Shown here: positions 23,066-34,686 of the stretch, in pieces
How positions within the stretch are numbered: position 1 is the stretch's first letter
Layout: each line of letters starts with the position of its first letter
Notes under the pieces: generated by a model
The model's database searches: none
Told to the model about the DNA's origin: nothing
The model's input: only the letters and a program-made list of their open reading frames with translations
Made by a program: the position numbers and the translations under genes
Origin: Aaosphaeria pasadenensis
Taxonomy: Eukaryota > Ascomycota > Dothideomycetes > Pleosporales
Length of the DNA: 64,000 bases
Direction: 5' to 3'
NCBI GenBank assembly: GCA_022813625.1
Contig: JAKLMB010000004.1
Coordinates: 930,001 to 994,000, forward strand

Positions 23066-25374
23066 ATGACGGCCGTCGCTCCTCCTCCGAACTTCCAAAA
23101 TATATCCCGCCAAGGATGGAGTGGTGGGTCTACTAACGGCGTTGCGAATGGGACCACGCCGATGACCGAAGACTACAGGATGTTTATGCCTCGCAAAAGC
23201 ATCCAACGCGCCAACTCCTCCTCGTCACTATCATCCAACGCATCTTCCACATCCACCATCTCCACCTCATCGTCCCAGACAAACGGCGTTGGCTCCACAC
23301 CCGCCGGCGAAGGATCCACCCTAGCTGCTCGCAAAAAGGCTCCTCGGGGGCTATGGCCGCCTTCGAAAACAGAACCCATCTCTGGTATATCAACGGCAGG
23401 GCCACAAAGCATCGCTTCTGCTGGCCCTAGACCATCGGCTGCATCCGCCATGACGGCGCTCCAGTCTCCTTCGGCGATGCTTCCTTCGCAGCACAATGGC
23501 AACGTCCAGGGCCCCCAGAATGGTGCACAGCGGCCGCAATCTCAGGAGGGCGGTACTGCCATACTACACCTCATCCCCATGAACGGCACATTCGAGCGCA
23601 AGACTATCACTGTACCCTTCTTTCCCGATGTCCTCCGCATCGGCCGGCAGACCAACAACAAAACGATACCCACGCCGCTCAACGGATTCTTCGATTCAAA
23701 AGTTTTATCTCGATCGCACGCGGAAATCTGGGCCGATCGTAATGGGAAGATCTGGATTCGAGATGTCAAGTCGTCCAACGGGACTTTCGTCAACGCCCAG
23801 AGACTGTCGCAGGAGAATCGAGACTCAGACCCGCATGAACTCCGCGAACAAGACATGCTTGAGCTGGGTATCGATATCGTGAGTGAAGATCAAAAGACCA
23901 TTGTCCATCACAAGGTTGCTGCGCGTGTGGAACATGCTGGTATTTACTCGAACAACGGGGGCAACATCATGGACATGAATTTCGGCGAGCTTGAGAATCA
24001 GCAGATGAACCTCATGGGCGCTGGCGGTCAACAACCAATGGGCAACCCTCGTGGCCGCACCCCTAGTCAAGGATCAATCAACGGCAACAGGATGCAGGGC
24101 CCCGGCGCTGCCATGGGAAACAGTGTTGGCATGCAACCGCCAAGGCACCCCAGCTTTTGGCTTCAGCCCATCACCATGGAGCAAGTCGTCAAGAAGCTTA
24201 ACGTGAGTGACTATTTACGGTTGACCGTGTCTTAACCACATACTAAACGTCGATTTAGGCCGAGATAAAAGTAGCGAGGCAGCAGTCACAAGAGCTCCAG
24301 CAGACCCATCATTACATCCACTCCATCCTGTCTGCCGACCATAAGAAAGATCAGTCAAAGCCAACTACCAACAATCACATCAAGGTGTCTCCCATCAAAG
24401 ATATCAAGGCAAGGTTCTCTGAGCCTCCCGCACCCCCACCGCAACAACCTTTACCTGAAAAGCCTGATGCCCACCAGCCCTCTCTACGCAGGTCCGACAC
24501 CGAGAGGCCCAAGCTCAATGGGTCTCCCGTGCGTTCTGACGCACAAATCACAACGTTAGCTGAAGCTTTGTCGTCAGCGAAGAAGGAGCTTGAATCTCAA
24601 AGTGCTCAACTGAAGACTCTGGAGGCTCTGCTCACCGAGGAACGTCGCGCAAGGGAGGATGCTGAAGAACGTGCAAAGCGTTTCGAGCGAGACGCTTCTA
24701 GAGATTCCGAGTTGTCGGGACTTACATTGGTCAACGGAGATGATGAATCTTCCCAGAATGCACCCAAAGAGAATTTGAACAACGATTCTCCGTCAGACGA
24801 GGATGCTGCGCCCGCTCATGCCGATACAGCATCAGATCGTCTGCAGCAACGCCTTGATACCATGATGACTGAAATGAACGACATGAAGCAGCAAATCGAG
24901 AGTTATCGATTACGAGCCGAAACGGCAGAAGCTGAAAGCGCAACGCACCGTAAGACACTTGCAGAAATGATCGAAAAGATCAGGGCGGATGATGCAAAGA
25001 TCGCCAGCAACGCTTCGAAACGACGAAGCCAAGCCGACCTCGACAGTGTGAGATCAATCTCTGGCGATGACGCGGGACAAAACGGAGAGGAATACTCTGA
25101 ACAAGGCGAAATCACGATCATGAATGAGCCAGAGCAGGAAGCCGAAGATAGAGAGTCGGCGCTTCGAAAAATCGTGGCTCAAAACGGACACACCGTGAGC
25201 CCTGCAGATGCTGCAGCCCTGTCTAAAGCCACGCAAGAGTTGGTCACACGATCACAAAATCGAAGTGACACGGCCCTCTCCCACGGAGCTCCTGCAATGT
25301 CAATACTTACTGTTGTTGCTCTCGGGGTCGCAGTCATGGCCTGGTTGAACTCTGTTCCCAAGGTCGAGAGATGA
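23066..25374 (+). CDS. FHA-domain, coiled-coil, tail-anchored protein (SLMAP/Far9/Vps64 type, STRIPAK)
   Basis: Two exons, 23066-24202 and 24259-25374, give 750 aa. A Ser/Thr-rich disordered head (1-160) is followed by an FHA domain at about 165-275 with the phosphothreonine-binding signature: RIGR (191-194), SRSH and SSNGTFVN. A Gly/Gln/Met-rich linker leads to the HPSFWLQPITMEQV block and a long coiled-coil region (about 480-650). A single hydrophobic segment (about 724-742) near the extreme C-terminus looks like a tail anchor. FHA + coiled coil + C-terminal TM is the architecture of SLMAP in animals and of Far9/Vps64 and PRO45 in fungi, the membrane-tethering subunit of the STRIPAK phosphatase complex on ER, nuclear or mitochondrial membranes. 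Assignment to that family rests on architecture and the FHA sequence. Confidence 0.83.
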
Positions 25375-26362
25375 AAACATGCATAGTAACGATCTGTCCA
25401 CTACTGCCAGGCTGGACGTCGCCGCTTCTGGGGAAGATTTCAGTCTGGGGAAGCACCGAGATTCAGTGCTTGAGCCACAATAGTTGCAGTTGAGCTGTAG
25501 CAGGTGGCTGTTTGGATGTATGCAAACCAGTGTTTGGGCCGAACTGTATACGAAAAGGTTCTTATTGGAACGAACGCAATCATGGCCCTCTACAATAGAC
25601 ACCTTCACGAACACACCTGCATTACGGACTCCAGCGCTCTGGGGAAAATTTCGGCGTACTGTGGGGTGCATTGCCGATCCCATACCAACGGCTCGATCAT
25701 ATTGGCATACGGTGGAGCCATTAACATCATCATCGTCATATATACACTTTAACAATTTCTTTAGCAACCGGGTGCTCTCACCTTGCTATATCCCGATCAT
25801 TCCTTTTCAGAGTCAAAAGCAGAAACATCTTTTGCAGGCGACAGCGATTCGATTCATTTAGTTTTTCCTTGCATCCGGCAATTTACGGCGTCATTGGATG
25901 GGTCGTCACAGGTTTCAGGCCAGGCCTAGGATTTGCAGGTTCGCCTGCCCTCTTATGCTTCCTTTTCTTAAGATTTGTAATGAGTCGATTTGGGCTAAGC
26001 ACCAAAACCTCTCTCAACTGGGAAGCTCCCTTTCCATTCTTTGTATCCAAATAAGACACACAAATATTTCCTTTGTCAACTGGTCGGCCGGGAAGTGGGG
26101 CGTCACACTCTTTTAGGTATTCTTTGGATGGGTTATGGAATGTGTGTGATTAGTATGGATGTGAAGATGAGAGGAACTTTTCTAGCTTCAATGATACATA
26201 TTTGATCCCTTTTCACCCAACTTGCTAGGCCCTCATTGCTTGCTATCGTGATTGTTTCTTCAGTATCTGGCTCTTTGCACTCTGTACACAAAAGAAACCT
26301 TGGCTCATGGTTCAATGATGGTGGTATAACCACCTGGGTATCTTATTCTTGGTGTCTGCGGG
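25375..26362. other. Convergent intergenic region
   Basis: About 1 kb lies between the 3' ends of the SLMAP-like gene (+) and POP7 (-). No gene is supported; the sequence is moderately AT-rich with several short frames lacking protein-like composition. Confidence 0.5.
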
Positions 26363-27307
26363 CTACGATCTCAGGCTGATAGCTACAGTAACGGTACTCA
26401 ACGTCCGAATTCGAGTTTCCGGCACCTCCTCATCATTCACAACCCGCGCCTTACTTCCACCTCCCTTCACAGGCGAGTCCTCATCCACATCCATCGCCTC
26501 TCCAACCGTAGCTTCCTCAACAGTAGGTACAATCTCAATATCATCAATCGCGCTCACACTCCCAATCTCAACCCTAACCACGCAATCCCTCTCCCTCTGA
26601 AACCAATTCCCCACCGCCAGCGCCCTTGGAATCGCCTTCCCGGACGCCTTTACAAACACCTCTTCCCCGCCAACCCCCTTCCTCCCTGCTGCTACTCCCC
26701 CACCGCGACTCTCACTCCCCTCCGCAATCGCCCGCTCCACAGCCTTATGATCCAATCGTCCGTTCGCCGCCAGTGCGTCCCTCGCGCCTAACCCCTTGGT
26801 CTTCTGCGCCGCGAGAGACTGCCGGTGCCGCTTCTCGATCTCGGAGAGGAGGGCGCGGACGCGTTTGGTCGCGGGCACGAAGGGCGAGGTGGGTTTTAGG
26901 TAGACGATTTTGGGGAATGCGGCGGAGGCGAAGGGGGAGGGTATTGCGGGGCGGAGGAGGGGACGTTTGGTTATTTCGGTGTCTGTGAGGTTGGGGTTAG
27001 TTGGTTTGTGTTGTGGGAGTGGGTGGTGGGTGGTGGTTGTAGGGTTAGTTGGGGACGTACTGTTCGGTAGGCGAGGTCGTTTCTGCCTTCGTTGCGAGGT
27101 GTTCGAGGGCTGGTTTGTTGATGTAGGAAGGGGTTTTGAGGACTCGGATTGGGATTGCTTGCTTTGAGGCTTTATGGATTGCGAGACGCTGGAGTCGGTG
27201 GGTCGGGCGCATTGGGGTTGGAGGCTTCCGGCTGCTTTCGAAGGCTTCTGGGTTCCGTCTCTTGCTCGCTTTTTGCCCTTATGCGGGGGTTCTCTGGGGG
27301 GAGCCAT
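26363..27307 (-). CDS. POP7: RNase P/MRP subunit Pop7 (Rpp20), Alba-like
   Basis: Read as one frame it gives 314 aa from the ATG at 27307. A Lys/Arg/Ser/Pro-rich disordered head (1-125) precedes the Alba-type core: KIVYLKPTSPFVPATKRVRALL, then KGLGARDAL and EEVFVKASGKAIPRALAVGNWF, then a strand with VRVEIGSVSAIDDIE. This is the signature of Rpp20/Pop7, which binds RNA in nuclear RNase P and RNase MRP together with Pop6. The segment 27060-26983 (78 nt, a multiple of three and without a stop) starts GTACGT and ends CTAACCCCAACCTCACAG on the coding strand, so it is very probably an intron. Removing it gives 288 aa and deletes a Thr/His/Pro-rich stretch. The gene is divergent from LIP2. Confidence 0.87.
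   Translation of the reverse strand: MAPPREPPHKGKKRARDGTQKPSKAAGSLQPQCARPTDSSVSQSIKPQSKQSQSESSKPLPTSTNQPSNTSQRRQKRPRLPNSTSPTNPTTTTHHPLPQHKPTNPNLTDTEITKRPLLRPAIPSPFASAAFPKIVYLKPTSPFVPATKRVRALLSEIEKRHRQSLAAQKTKGLGARDALAANGRLDHKAVERAIAEGSESRGGGVAAGRKGVGGEEVFVKASGKAIPRALAVGNWFQRERDCVVRVEIGSVSAIDDIEIVPTVEEATVGEAMDVDEDSPVKGGGSKARVVNDEEVPETRIRTLSTVTVAISLRS
26983..27060 (-). other. Probable in-frame intron in POP7
   Basis: On the coding strand this 78 nt segment opens with the strong donor GTACGT and closes with a CTAAC branch point and CACAG acceptor. Its length is a multiple of three and it carries no stop, so it can be missed by frame-based reading. It encodes only low-complexity residues. Confidence 0.65.
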
Positions 27308-27967
27308 TGGTGCTACTGTTTGATGTTGGAGGAATAGGTGGGAGGATGTGGTACTGGTATGTTGAGGTATGATGGTTAGTATGGGTCAATCGTTCGGAAC
27401 AATTGTTGCGCGTAAATTTAGTTTTAGTCGCGCTATCGATAAGAAGCATACACGCTTCTACATCATCGACGACTGACTATAGATGAACTATTCTAAATCT
27501 CTCACATCACAGTCGGGAGTATCATCTCGACCATAGGTTATGATCTTGTATATAGTTCTCCCACGTCTAGATAAGCTATACATACGAGCTATGAATCATT
27601 CATAAGATGGCTGAGCGAGATTACTGATATTCAACGATAGTGTAAGTCTATCAAGAAACCTTGGACATTTCAATACTGAGTCTCCATTGCCGTGCCTGCC
27701 TCTATATTGTATAATTTTCACAGTACCTAGAAGCCGGTAGATATTTAAGAACAGGACGAAAGGAAACACACTTCGAATGTTCTCATAGCCAGTTGATCAC
27801 CATTCTAACCAATTATGGTAGCAAGTACCAGATATGCACAGACCGCATATTGGCGGATACTCAAGCTCTGGATCCAAAGACGAACCGCACTTGTATTCCA
27901 TCATCGACTTCCATCGATAATGTAGGCTTTTCACTACTCTTTGAATGCCCCATTTGCAACATCCGCA
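27308..27967. promoter_or_regulatory. Bidirectional promoter between POP7 and LIP2
   Basis: This 660 nt AT-leaning spacer separates two divergent start codons. No gene and no clear TATA element is seen on either side. Confidence 0.5.
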
Positions 27968-28684
27968 ATGCGGTCCCTCATTCACGTCCATTTCCCTTCA
28001 ATCATTCCTTATGCTACAGCTGCACGCCTGCAAGAGTCTCTCGTTGCGCGCTTTCTCGCCTCGAAGCCTCCATCTTCTCTTGCCTCTCCACCTCCGCACA
28101 TCATAACCGCGGAGTTCAACCCTGTATATACTAGCGGTAGACGGGAGGTTGGCAATGTTTCCAAGGACCAGCAGGAATTTCTACGGGCCAATGGCCGTGC
28201 CGATTTCGTAGAAGCGATGCGCGGCGGCCAGACTACCTTTCATGGCCCTGGTCAACTCGTGACATATCCTATCATCGATCTACGCGCACATAAACTCACG
28301 CCCAGGAGCTATGTGTGTCTTCTAGAGAAAGGTCTCATTGCTACATGCGCAAAGTATGGGATCAAAGCTATCACGACAGAAAATACTGGAGTCTGGACGT
28401 CCCAAGATGATAAGATCGCCGCCCTTGGTGTACATATGAGAAGAAACATCACAAGCCACGGGATTGCACTGAATATCAACACGGACCTGTGGTGGTTTGA
28501 TAGGATTGTTGCTTGTGGGCTCGAAGGAAAGAGGACGACCACGTTCGAAATGCAAGGAGTGACGGGCGAATCTGTTGAGAGTGTGGGGAATGCCTACGCA
28601 GAAGAGATTGCGGAGAGGCTGGGTCTGGATATCGTGGAGAGAAGAAGCGTGGAGGAAGTGGAGGCTTATCTGAAAGATGGTTGA
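27968..28684 (+). CDS. LIP2: Lipoyl(octanoyl) transferase LipB/Lip2
   Basis: A single exon of 238 aa starts at the ATG at 27968. The family motifs are complete: RGGQTTFHGPGQL beginning at Arg85 with His92, KIAALGVHMRR beginning at Lys149 (the catalytic Lys), SHGIALNI, and the acyl-accepting Cys183 in VACGLEG. The enzyme moves octanoyl groups from acyl carrier protein to the lipoyl domains of mitochondrial 2-oxoacid dehydrogenases and the glycine cleavage H protein, before sulfur insertion by lipoyl synthase. The first 20 residues have few acidic residues and could serve as a weak mitochondrial presequence. It is divergent from POP7. Confidence 0.94.
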   Translation: MRSLIHVHFPSIIPYATAARLQESLVARFLASKPPSSLASPPPHIITAEFNPVYTSGRREVGNVSKDQQEFLRANGRADFVEAMRGGQTTFHGPGQLVTYPIIDLRAHKLTPRSYVCLLEKGLIATCAKYGIKAITTENTGVWTSQDDKIAALGVHMRRNITSHGIALNINTDLWWFDRIVACGLEGKRTTTFEMQGVTGESVESVGNAYAEEIAERLGLDIVERRSVEEVEAYLKDG

Positions 28685-30327
28685 TGAAACTACGATCAGG
28701 ACTTAGACACGCCATCCAAACATGCTCGACTGTGTAAACACGGCTGCGTCTCTTGGAGCCTTGGAATGCATAGCATGGTTTGCATACATTCAAGGCCGAT
28801 ATCGCCAGACAATTAAGTGATCGTTCGACTATTTGCAACTTTCAACGTATTGGAAGGATTCATCATTTCAGGATTCGTCTTGATAGTCCCACTGCGGCCA
28901 AGGTTCGATGTTAGGACAATCTTGCTATACAAGGGCTATAACTTGGGCGTAGCCTGAGAAAGTGCTAGGGCGTCCAAAGCGCTCAAATCACCTTCTTCAA
29001 GCGTGTAGTATCCCTTGCCTAGAATCAGTCAGCTCACATCTCTATTGTGATGAGGCTCGTTGGAGGCTCAAAGTGGGTCGTTCCTAGTTGCAGAGTGTGA
29101 CAGTGGTGAACTCTTGGCAACCGACAATCCTCCCGGAAGGCCTATGCAGTTGATCGATCTTCAACAATGCAAGCTTTGGAAAACGCTATGGACTCAGCCT
29201 CAGGTCGAACGGTGAACACCAAGGCCGCATGTGCCGCGACTAATCGGTAGCTCCTGTCTTTATTGGCTGCATTCTCCAGGCATGCCAGAAGAGCTGAACT
29301 ACCGTGAGAGCAATGCTTCAATCGGGCATTCTTCGGTCACGAATAGACGTAGACAGGGTCGAATCCAACCAATCTATGTTCAGCAAACTGTGTGCGTCCT
29401 TGCAAGATTTTGGTTTAGCGTTTCCAGTAGATGCAAGAGAAGATTCTTCCATGCTTCTAGCGTATTACTCTTTCCAACTTATCACTCAGTGCCCAGTAGA
29501 CTGTCGCCCAAGTACTCTTCTTGATCGTACACTTAGTCTCGTAGTGTAAACATAATGGAGCATCAAGAAGACGTGCAATGTCTTGCTTCATGTTCTATAA
29601 ACGCAAGCGCGTCTTTCATATGGAATCTTCATTGATTGTATCCTTCTCCCGAGAGGAAAGCCCAACAATGACATAATTCTTGAAGACCACCCTTGGGGAA
29701 ACCCTTGTCTGGCACAGTGCATCTCAACATCTAGTCATCGGAGTGCAAGCCTCAAAGTGCAAGATCTTCTACCCCATCAACGCACAAGCAACACATTGAC
29801 GGGATAGCCAAGCACCCCGGCTTGCCTGGGCGTCGTCCAGATTTCCCCCAGACCACTAGTGCATTCGGCCCGACCTCCAGCATCTCCAGGTCATAGTCCC
29901 CCATCTCGACTGCTCCCAGGTGGCCAAAGCGCCTAATGGTCCCAACACTGGTCTGTTGAGCAGCAGGGACAATGTCGCAAAAGGAACTGGTGTAAGATAT
30001 CCATACACCTAATGAGGCTCTAGTGTTAGTCCGGTGCATATGGTGCTACGAAATGCTCATGGATGTTGTGCGGGAGATGGCGACAGCCAAGCTGCGGCGT
30101 CCAGGTATGGAGCATTATTGGTCGTAAATGGAGTAGCAGAAAAACAATGGTGATATGTGCAGAGTTCGAATAGGAGTACTATATAACTGCTCTTGATATC
30201 CACGATGTAGATCCTCATCAGCAACCAGCTCATTCAACTCTCAATTCACAGTTGGCGCTGAGCACTGTCCTCATCTCCTTCCATCTTTACATATTGTTCT
30301 TCTATACCATACTCTTTCTCATTGACT
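28685..30327. other. Intergenic region with the sugar transporter promoter
   Basis: No gene is firmly supported in 1.6 kb. An ATG-started minus-strand frame at 30039-29752 (95 aa, with a Cys-Cys-x-Cys cluster) is unrecognised and may be spurious. TATATAA at 30180-30186 lies 142 nt before the transporter ATG, followed by a CA/TC-rich leader. Confidence 0.45.
30180..30186 (+). promoter_or_regulatory. TATA box of the FucP-type transporter gene
   Basis: TATATAA lies 142 nt upstream of the ATG at 30328 in an otherwise ordinary promoter. Confidence 0.5.
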
Positions 30328-32007
30328 ATGGGTCTCAAATTCTTCGGCCGCAGTAACACTGCTCGCCAGTCCTCAGTTGACAGCACAGGTCGCAGACCTT
30401 CTGCAGTCGAAGCAATGAACAACGCTCGTGGACGTCAGTCTGTCAACGATCACGCTGTTACAGGCGCGGGAGAAATTACCACACGCCAGTCTATCATCCC
30501 AGTCGCTCTTGTGACAGTTCTCTTCTTCATGTGGGGTTTTGCGTAAGGCTTCCCAATCTCGTTCTAGTATCGACCGTACTGACAACGGGTTTAGATATGG
30601 ACTACTCGATGTCCTCAACAAGCACTTCCAAGAGACACTTCACATCTCAGCCGCCCAAGCGGCAGGATTACAAGGGTATGTTACTAGAGCGTATTCTTTC
30701 CACTGGCCATAGCTAACAACCAGATCAGTGCTTACTTCGGCGCCTACTTCATCGGACCCCTCACCTACTCTGGATGGATCGTTCGCAAGTTCGGATACAG
30801 GTGGACATTCATCACCGGTCTCACCATCTATGGCATTGGAGCTCTTCTTTTCTGGCCTAGTGGAGTAAAGCGTGCCTTTGGCGGCTTCTGCGGTGCTATG
30901 TTCGTTGTTGGTTCCGGACTTTCGACTCTCGAGACCAGTGCCAATCCCTTCATTGCTGTAAGTGCATCTGCGACACGTCAAAATCACTACCAGAACTCGA
31001 GACTGACATTACTTTAGACTTGCGGTCCACCAAAGTACAGCGAGCTTCGATTGAACTTGGCTCAGAGTTTCCAGGCTATCGGCTCGGTCGTCGCACCCAT
31101 CCTCGCATCCTTCGTCATCTTCAAGAACGTCCATGGCGAGGACAGCAACTCTCTCCAGTCGGTACAATGGGTCTATCTCGGCATCGCCTGCTTCGTCTTC
31201 CTCCTTGCCGTTGTCTTCTTCTTCGCCCCTATCCCTGAGGTCACCGACGCAGATATTGCCCTGCAGTCTGAGCAAACCGCAGTCGAGACCGGATTCGTCG
31301 ACAAGCCACTCCACAAGCAGTACACCTTGTTCTGGGGTACCGCCGCTCAGTTCTGCTACGTCGGTGCGCAAGTTGCCATCGCTGGATACTTCATTCACTA
31401 CGTTGTCGAGGCCAAGCCCTCGTTGTCCTCTGCTGACGGTGCCAACCTCCTCGCTGTTGCTCAAGGTCTTTTCGCAATCGGTCGTTTCGTCGCATCCTTC
31501 TGCATGAAGTGGATCAAGCCCCGTCTTATCCTCCTCGCCTTCATGACCGGCATCATGATCTTCATCTCCGCAGCCATCGGAACCCACGGCAATGCCGCCA
31601 TCGCCATGCTTTCCATGGTCCTCTTCTTCGAATCCTGCATCTTCCCCACCATCTTCACACTCTCCCTCCGTGGTCTCGGCCGTCACACCAAGCGCGGTGC
31701 CTCCTTCATCGTCGCATCCGTGTCTGGTGGTGCCGTTTTCCCAGTCATGCTCGGTGCCGTCGCCGACGCGAAGAACACCCGCATTGCCATGTGCGTCCCG
31801 CTCGGAGGTTTCATCATCGCCTACAGCTTCCCCATCTACCTCAACCTGTTCAAGGCGAAGGAGCTCGATGCCTTCACCGAGGTGCGCACGGGTATCGACG
31901 CGCCTGTCGCATCGGACAAGGTAGCCGAACTTTTCAATGAGAAGGACCTGGAGTCCGGAAAGGGCCAGGTTGTCAAGGCTGAAGAAGTCCAGGCCAACAA
32001 GGTGTAA
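30328..32007 (+). CDS. MFS sugar:H+ symporter, FucP (fucose/galactose/glucose) family
   Basis: Four exons, 30328-30542, 30595-30675, 30729-30957 and 31018-32007, give 504 aa. A polar cytosolic head (about 55 aa) is followed by twelve predicted TM helices. TM1 ends in the hallmark FFMWGFAYGLLDVLNKHFQ, then AAGLQGAYFGAYFIGP, STLETSANPF, and NLAQSFQAIGSVVAP, all standard for the fucose-permease branch of the major facilitator superfamily. Known members import L-fucose, galactose, glucose or related sugars with protons; specificity cannot be read here. A charged C-terminal tail of about 50 residues is cytosolic. No sugar-catabolic gene is adjacent apart from a general alcohol dehydrogenase 3.4 kb downstream. 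An open frame runs antisense through the last exon but is a shadow. Confidence 0.93.
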
Positions 32008-33127
32008 GGAGTGGCCTAGATTGCCTGCAGGTTGTCCCCTGTGGCTGGTTTTTCCTGCAAACTTGATTCCCCCCCTTCTATGTATATATGATATCAACAC
32101 CTTAGACTTATATCCCATGCGACGTTTATGATAGAGTTTCAATGGCATGAATAATTACTACAAACATCTTCTCAAAGCTACAAAAGACAATGCGTGAGCA
32201 GCATTCTGCTTGACAACTTTCGATGATGGAGAATGCGACAAGGGATCGAAAAACCAACGAATCGAGATCGCTGTGTGATCGCATTCCCTCAATAAACGAT
32301 CGAGCGATCCCATCTATGTGTATGTACAGCTATGACGGTTGCCAGCCCCCCAGATCGGAATCGAGCACCACTAAGGGCGGCGGCTCCAACGGCCGCAGCA
32401 AATGGATGGAGACGAAGGCGTCCTGGGGTGCACAGGGAGCTAGCGTCCGCGCAGCGAAATCGAGAGAACATCGGGATTGTTGGTCTAGATCGATGATCTA
32501 CTGCTTTCGACAGTATTTCGAAAACATGACTGCTTTGGGGAATTTTTTGTGTTTTGCAGGCGGCAAGGGGATGTTCTATTGAAACCACGGGATATCGTAC
32601 GGTGCTTTATGCATTGATTGGGGGTTATATTTAGCCTAGAATGTCAAGATGGTGGTGTGGTGGACGGTGAGTCTACGTAGGTACCAGTATGGTGATTATA
32701 TGAGTAACATCAAGGCTCCGATGCGTTTCCCGTGCTTTCCAAAGGATACCACGCGCAGGTTTCCTATCTACAATGTTCGATTACAGTCTGCAATAGCCTA
32801 TAGAAGTGCGCGGCATAGTCGCACCTTGATGTCTGTTGCCTAGCACGTGTCTACAGGTCTCACTTAAATCGTGAGGCTCCGAGACATCGTAAATGTGAGA
32901 ACCCATGGTGATGGATCCTATGACCGTACGAGGCAACACTACGAGTATGACGCATGTCTATTGAGTAAGTGTATACCTCGACGATGTACTCCGTAGTTAG
33001 GAGCCCAGCCCAACTTCAGACAATGATGCCGGGCTCGCTTAGGCCATCCATCCATGTCCTACTGCAGTGCCACACCTGTGTGACAAGTACAACCACCTCC
33101 AACGCAACCTCTATCGAGTATATCAAG
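32008..33127. other. Intergenic region upstream of the F-box gene
   Basis: No gene is supported. A TACTCCGTA element at 32987-32995 recurs elsewhere in the window. An in-frame ATG at 32984 overlaps this element and would add 48 residues to the F-box protein; those residues have no domain-like features, so the later ATG at 33128 is preferred. Confidence 0.45.
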
Positions 33128-34435
33128 ATGTTATGGTTTCCTAGGTACTTTCCTGACCTCCTTCGAAGTCTGTCCCTGCCACCATGGACGAAGCCTTTGA
33201 ATTGGGACCTTCATATCAATCTGGAGGGAGAAGCACGCATTCCCTTCCATATGTACGTCAAGCCTGATGCCGTCGACTCTCCATCGGCCAGTCCTGCGAC
33301 CTTTCCACTCGATCGACTTCCTGTTGAGCTACAGATGCATATCTTGTCGTTGTGTCCTGCACCCACTCTATTTCAGATCATGCGCGCATCTCCTACCCTT
33401 CGCAATGAGGCTGCGAAGCTCTTTTGGGCAGACCCGGAAACGTACTATGTCATTGAATCGCCCTGGCTCCTCTCAGGAGGCTTTCCCGCCGACACAGGAA
33501 ACACATTCTCCTTCTTTCCTAAGGTACAGAACTTGGAAGTCACTTTTATGTCCGAGCGTGACCTGATCCGGTGCAATGATGACGATCAAGAGATTCGGTG
33601 GGAGGAAGTAAGGAAATTCTGGAATGTTTTGCGGGAAAGATTCCCCAGTGTGAAACGTGTGGTCCTAAATCACTCGCATGAGAGCCCCGAGAGGTTTCGT
33701 GACGACCATTCTGTCTCGATTGCTTTGAGAGCCCTGATGCGGACTTGTCCACAGAGTCTCGACGCTCGCGTTTTGATCGTTGACGATGCACAAAGCGTGA
33801 AGAACAGAAGGGCCGTCGACGGCGAGGAGCTCATGTGGGAAAGACCCTTATACCAATATGGGGCGGATGGGCAGTGGAAGAAACTAGCACCATACTGGCA
33901 GCGAAAGACGATCCTCATGCCCTTGAAACATTTCCGCGGGCCTGCGGGCCTGTTCGAATCGGAACGATATCAAGGCAAACGCCTGTGGTATCAACTAATT
34001 GCTGTCGATGTCCTTGCGATCGAAGCACTGGACCGGTACCATTTCGATGAGGGTAGGTCGATCCCTTTCGACTGCCCGGTAGTCGATTGCGACGCACACT
34101 TCGACAAAGCTGGGCAGTGGATGTTGCATTCAATAACCCATGATATTAAGCAAATGGATTGGCATTGGGTCAATATTCTGCCTGGGGAAGTCAGGTCAGT
34201 CTTTGACGCTCGCAAGAAAGACCTGGCAGAGAAGCGGGAGCGCACAAATGGATCGGTTGGATTACACGAGCTTTACAACGACCGGGGCAGCGAAGAAAGG
34301 ATGGAGCTGGAGAAGGCAATGATTCATCAATTAGAGAATGATGAAGACTGGTATACAGGCCAGCAGGATGTCAGAGAAAGTACGCTGTACGAAAACTTCG
34401 ACACGGAGATGACTCCATGGTGTTGTGGTCAGTAA
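33128..34435 (+). CDS. F-box-like protein with a C2H2-type zinc-finger motif
   Basis: A single exon of 435 aa from the ATG at 33128, or 483 aa from 32984. Residues about 59-100 match an F-box: FPLDRLPVELQMHILSLC followed by a Leu/Ala-rich helix and LRNEAAKLFW. The middle of the protein is conserved-looking but unrecognised. Near residue 315 a C-x4-C-x12-H-x3-H pattern (starting CPVVDC) has the spacing of a C2H2 finger. The C-terminus is acidic and helical. An F-box implies a substrate receptor of an SCF (Skp1-Cullin-F-box) ubiquitin ligase; the target is unknown. The F-box match is by eye to a divergent family. Confidence 0.75.
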   Translation: MLWFPRYFPDLLRSLSLPPWTKPLNWDLHINLEGEARIPFHMYVKPDAVDSPSASPATFPLDRLPVELQMHILSLCPAPTLFQIMRASPTLRNEAAKLFWADPETYYVIESPWLLSGGFPADTGNTFSFFPKVQNLEVTFMSERDLIRCNDDDQEIRWEEVRKFWNVLRERFPSVKRVVLNHSHESPERFRDDHSVSIALRALMRTCPQSLDARVLIVDDAQSVKNRRAVDGEELMWERPLYQYGADGQWKKLAPYWQRKTILMPLKHFRGPAGLFESERYQGKRLWYQLIAVDVLAIEALDRYHFDEGRSIPFDCPVVDCDAHFDKAGQWMLHSITHDIKQMDWHWVNILPGEVRSVFDARKKDLAEKRERTNGSVGLHELYNDRGSEERMELEKAMIHQLENDEDWYTGQQDVRESTLYENFDTEMTPWCCGQ

Positions 34436-34686
34436 TCTGATTCCACCATAGTTTAATGTCAATCCTCTGCTTTGAAGATGTATATTGCTTATGATTTGCA
34501 CTGACGGTGACTCTTACCTTTCCCGTATTTGCGGTAGTGCAGAACAGTCATTTGACTAGTTGGGAGAGGATGACACTGGTTTGTTGGGAAGTGCAAACCT
34601 TGGGATATCGCAAGTTCAACCGACACAAAAAGGCGGCCACTCGTCTTCTACTCTTCTTTCCCCCGTTCAAACAACATTCTTCCAAT

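Noticed and set aside
31009..32148. A 379-codon open frame antisense to the sugar transporter
   Set aside because: It overlaps the well-supported last exon of the transporter. Its acidic, Gly/Asp/Glu-rich composition is what the complement of a C-rich, third-position-biased gene yields. No known domain is visible.
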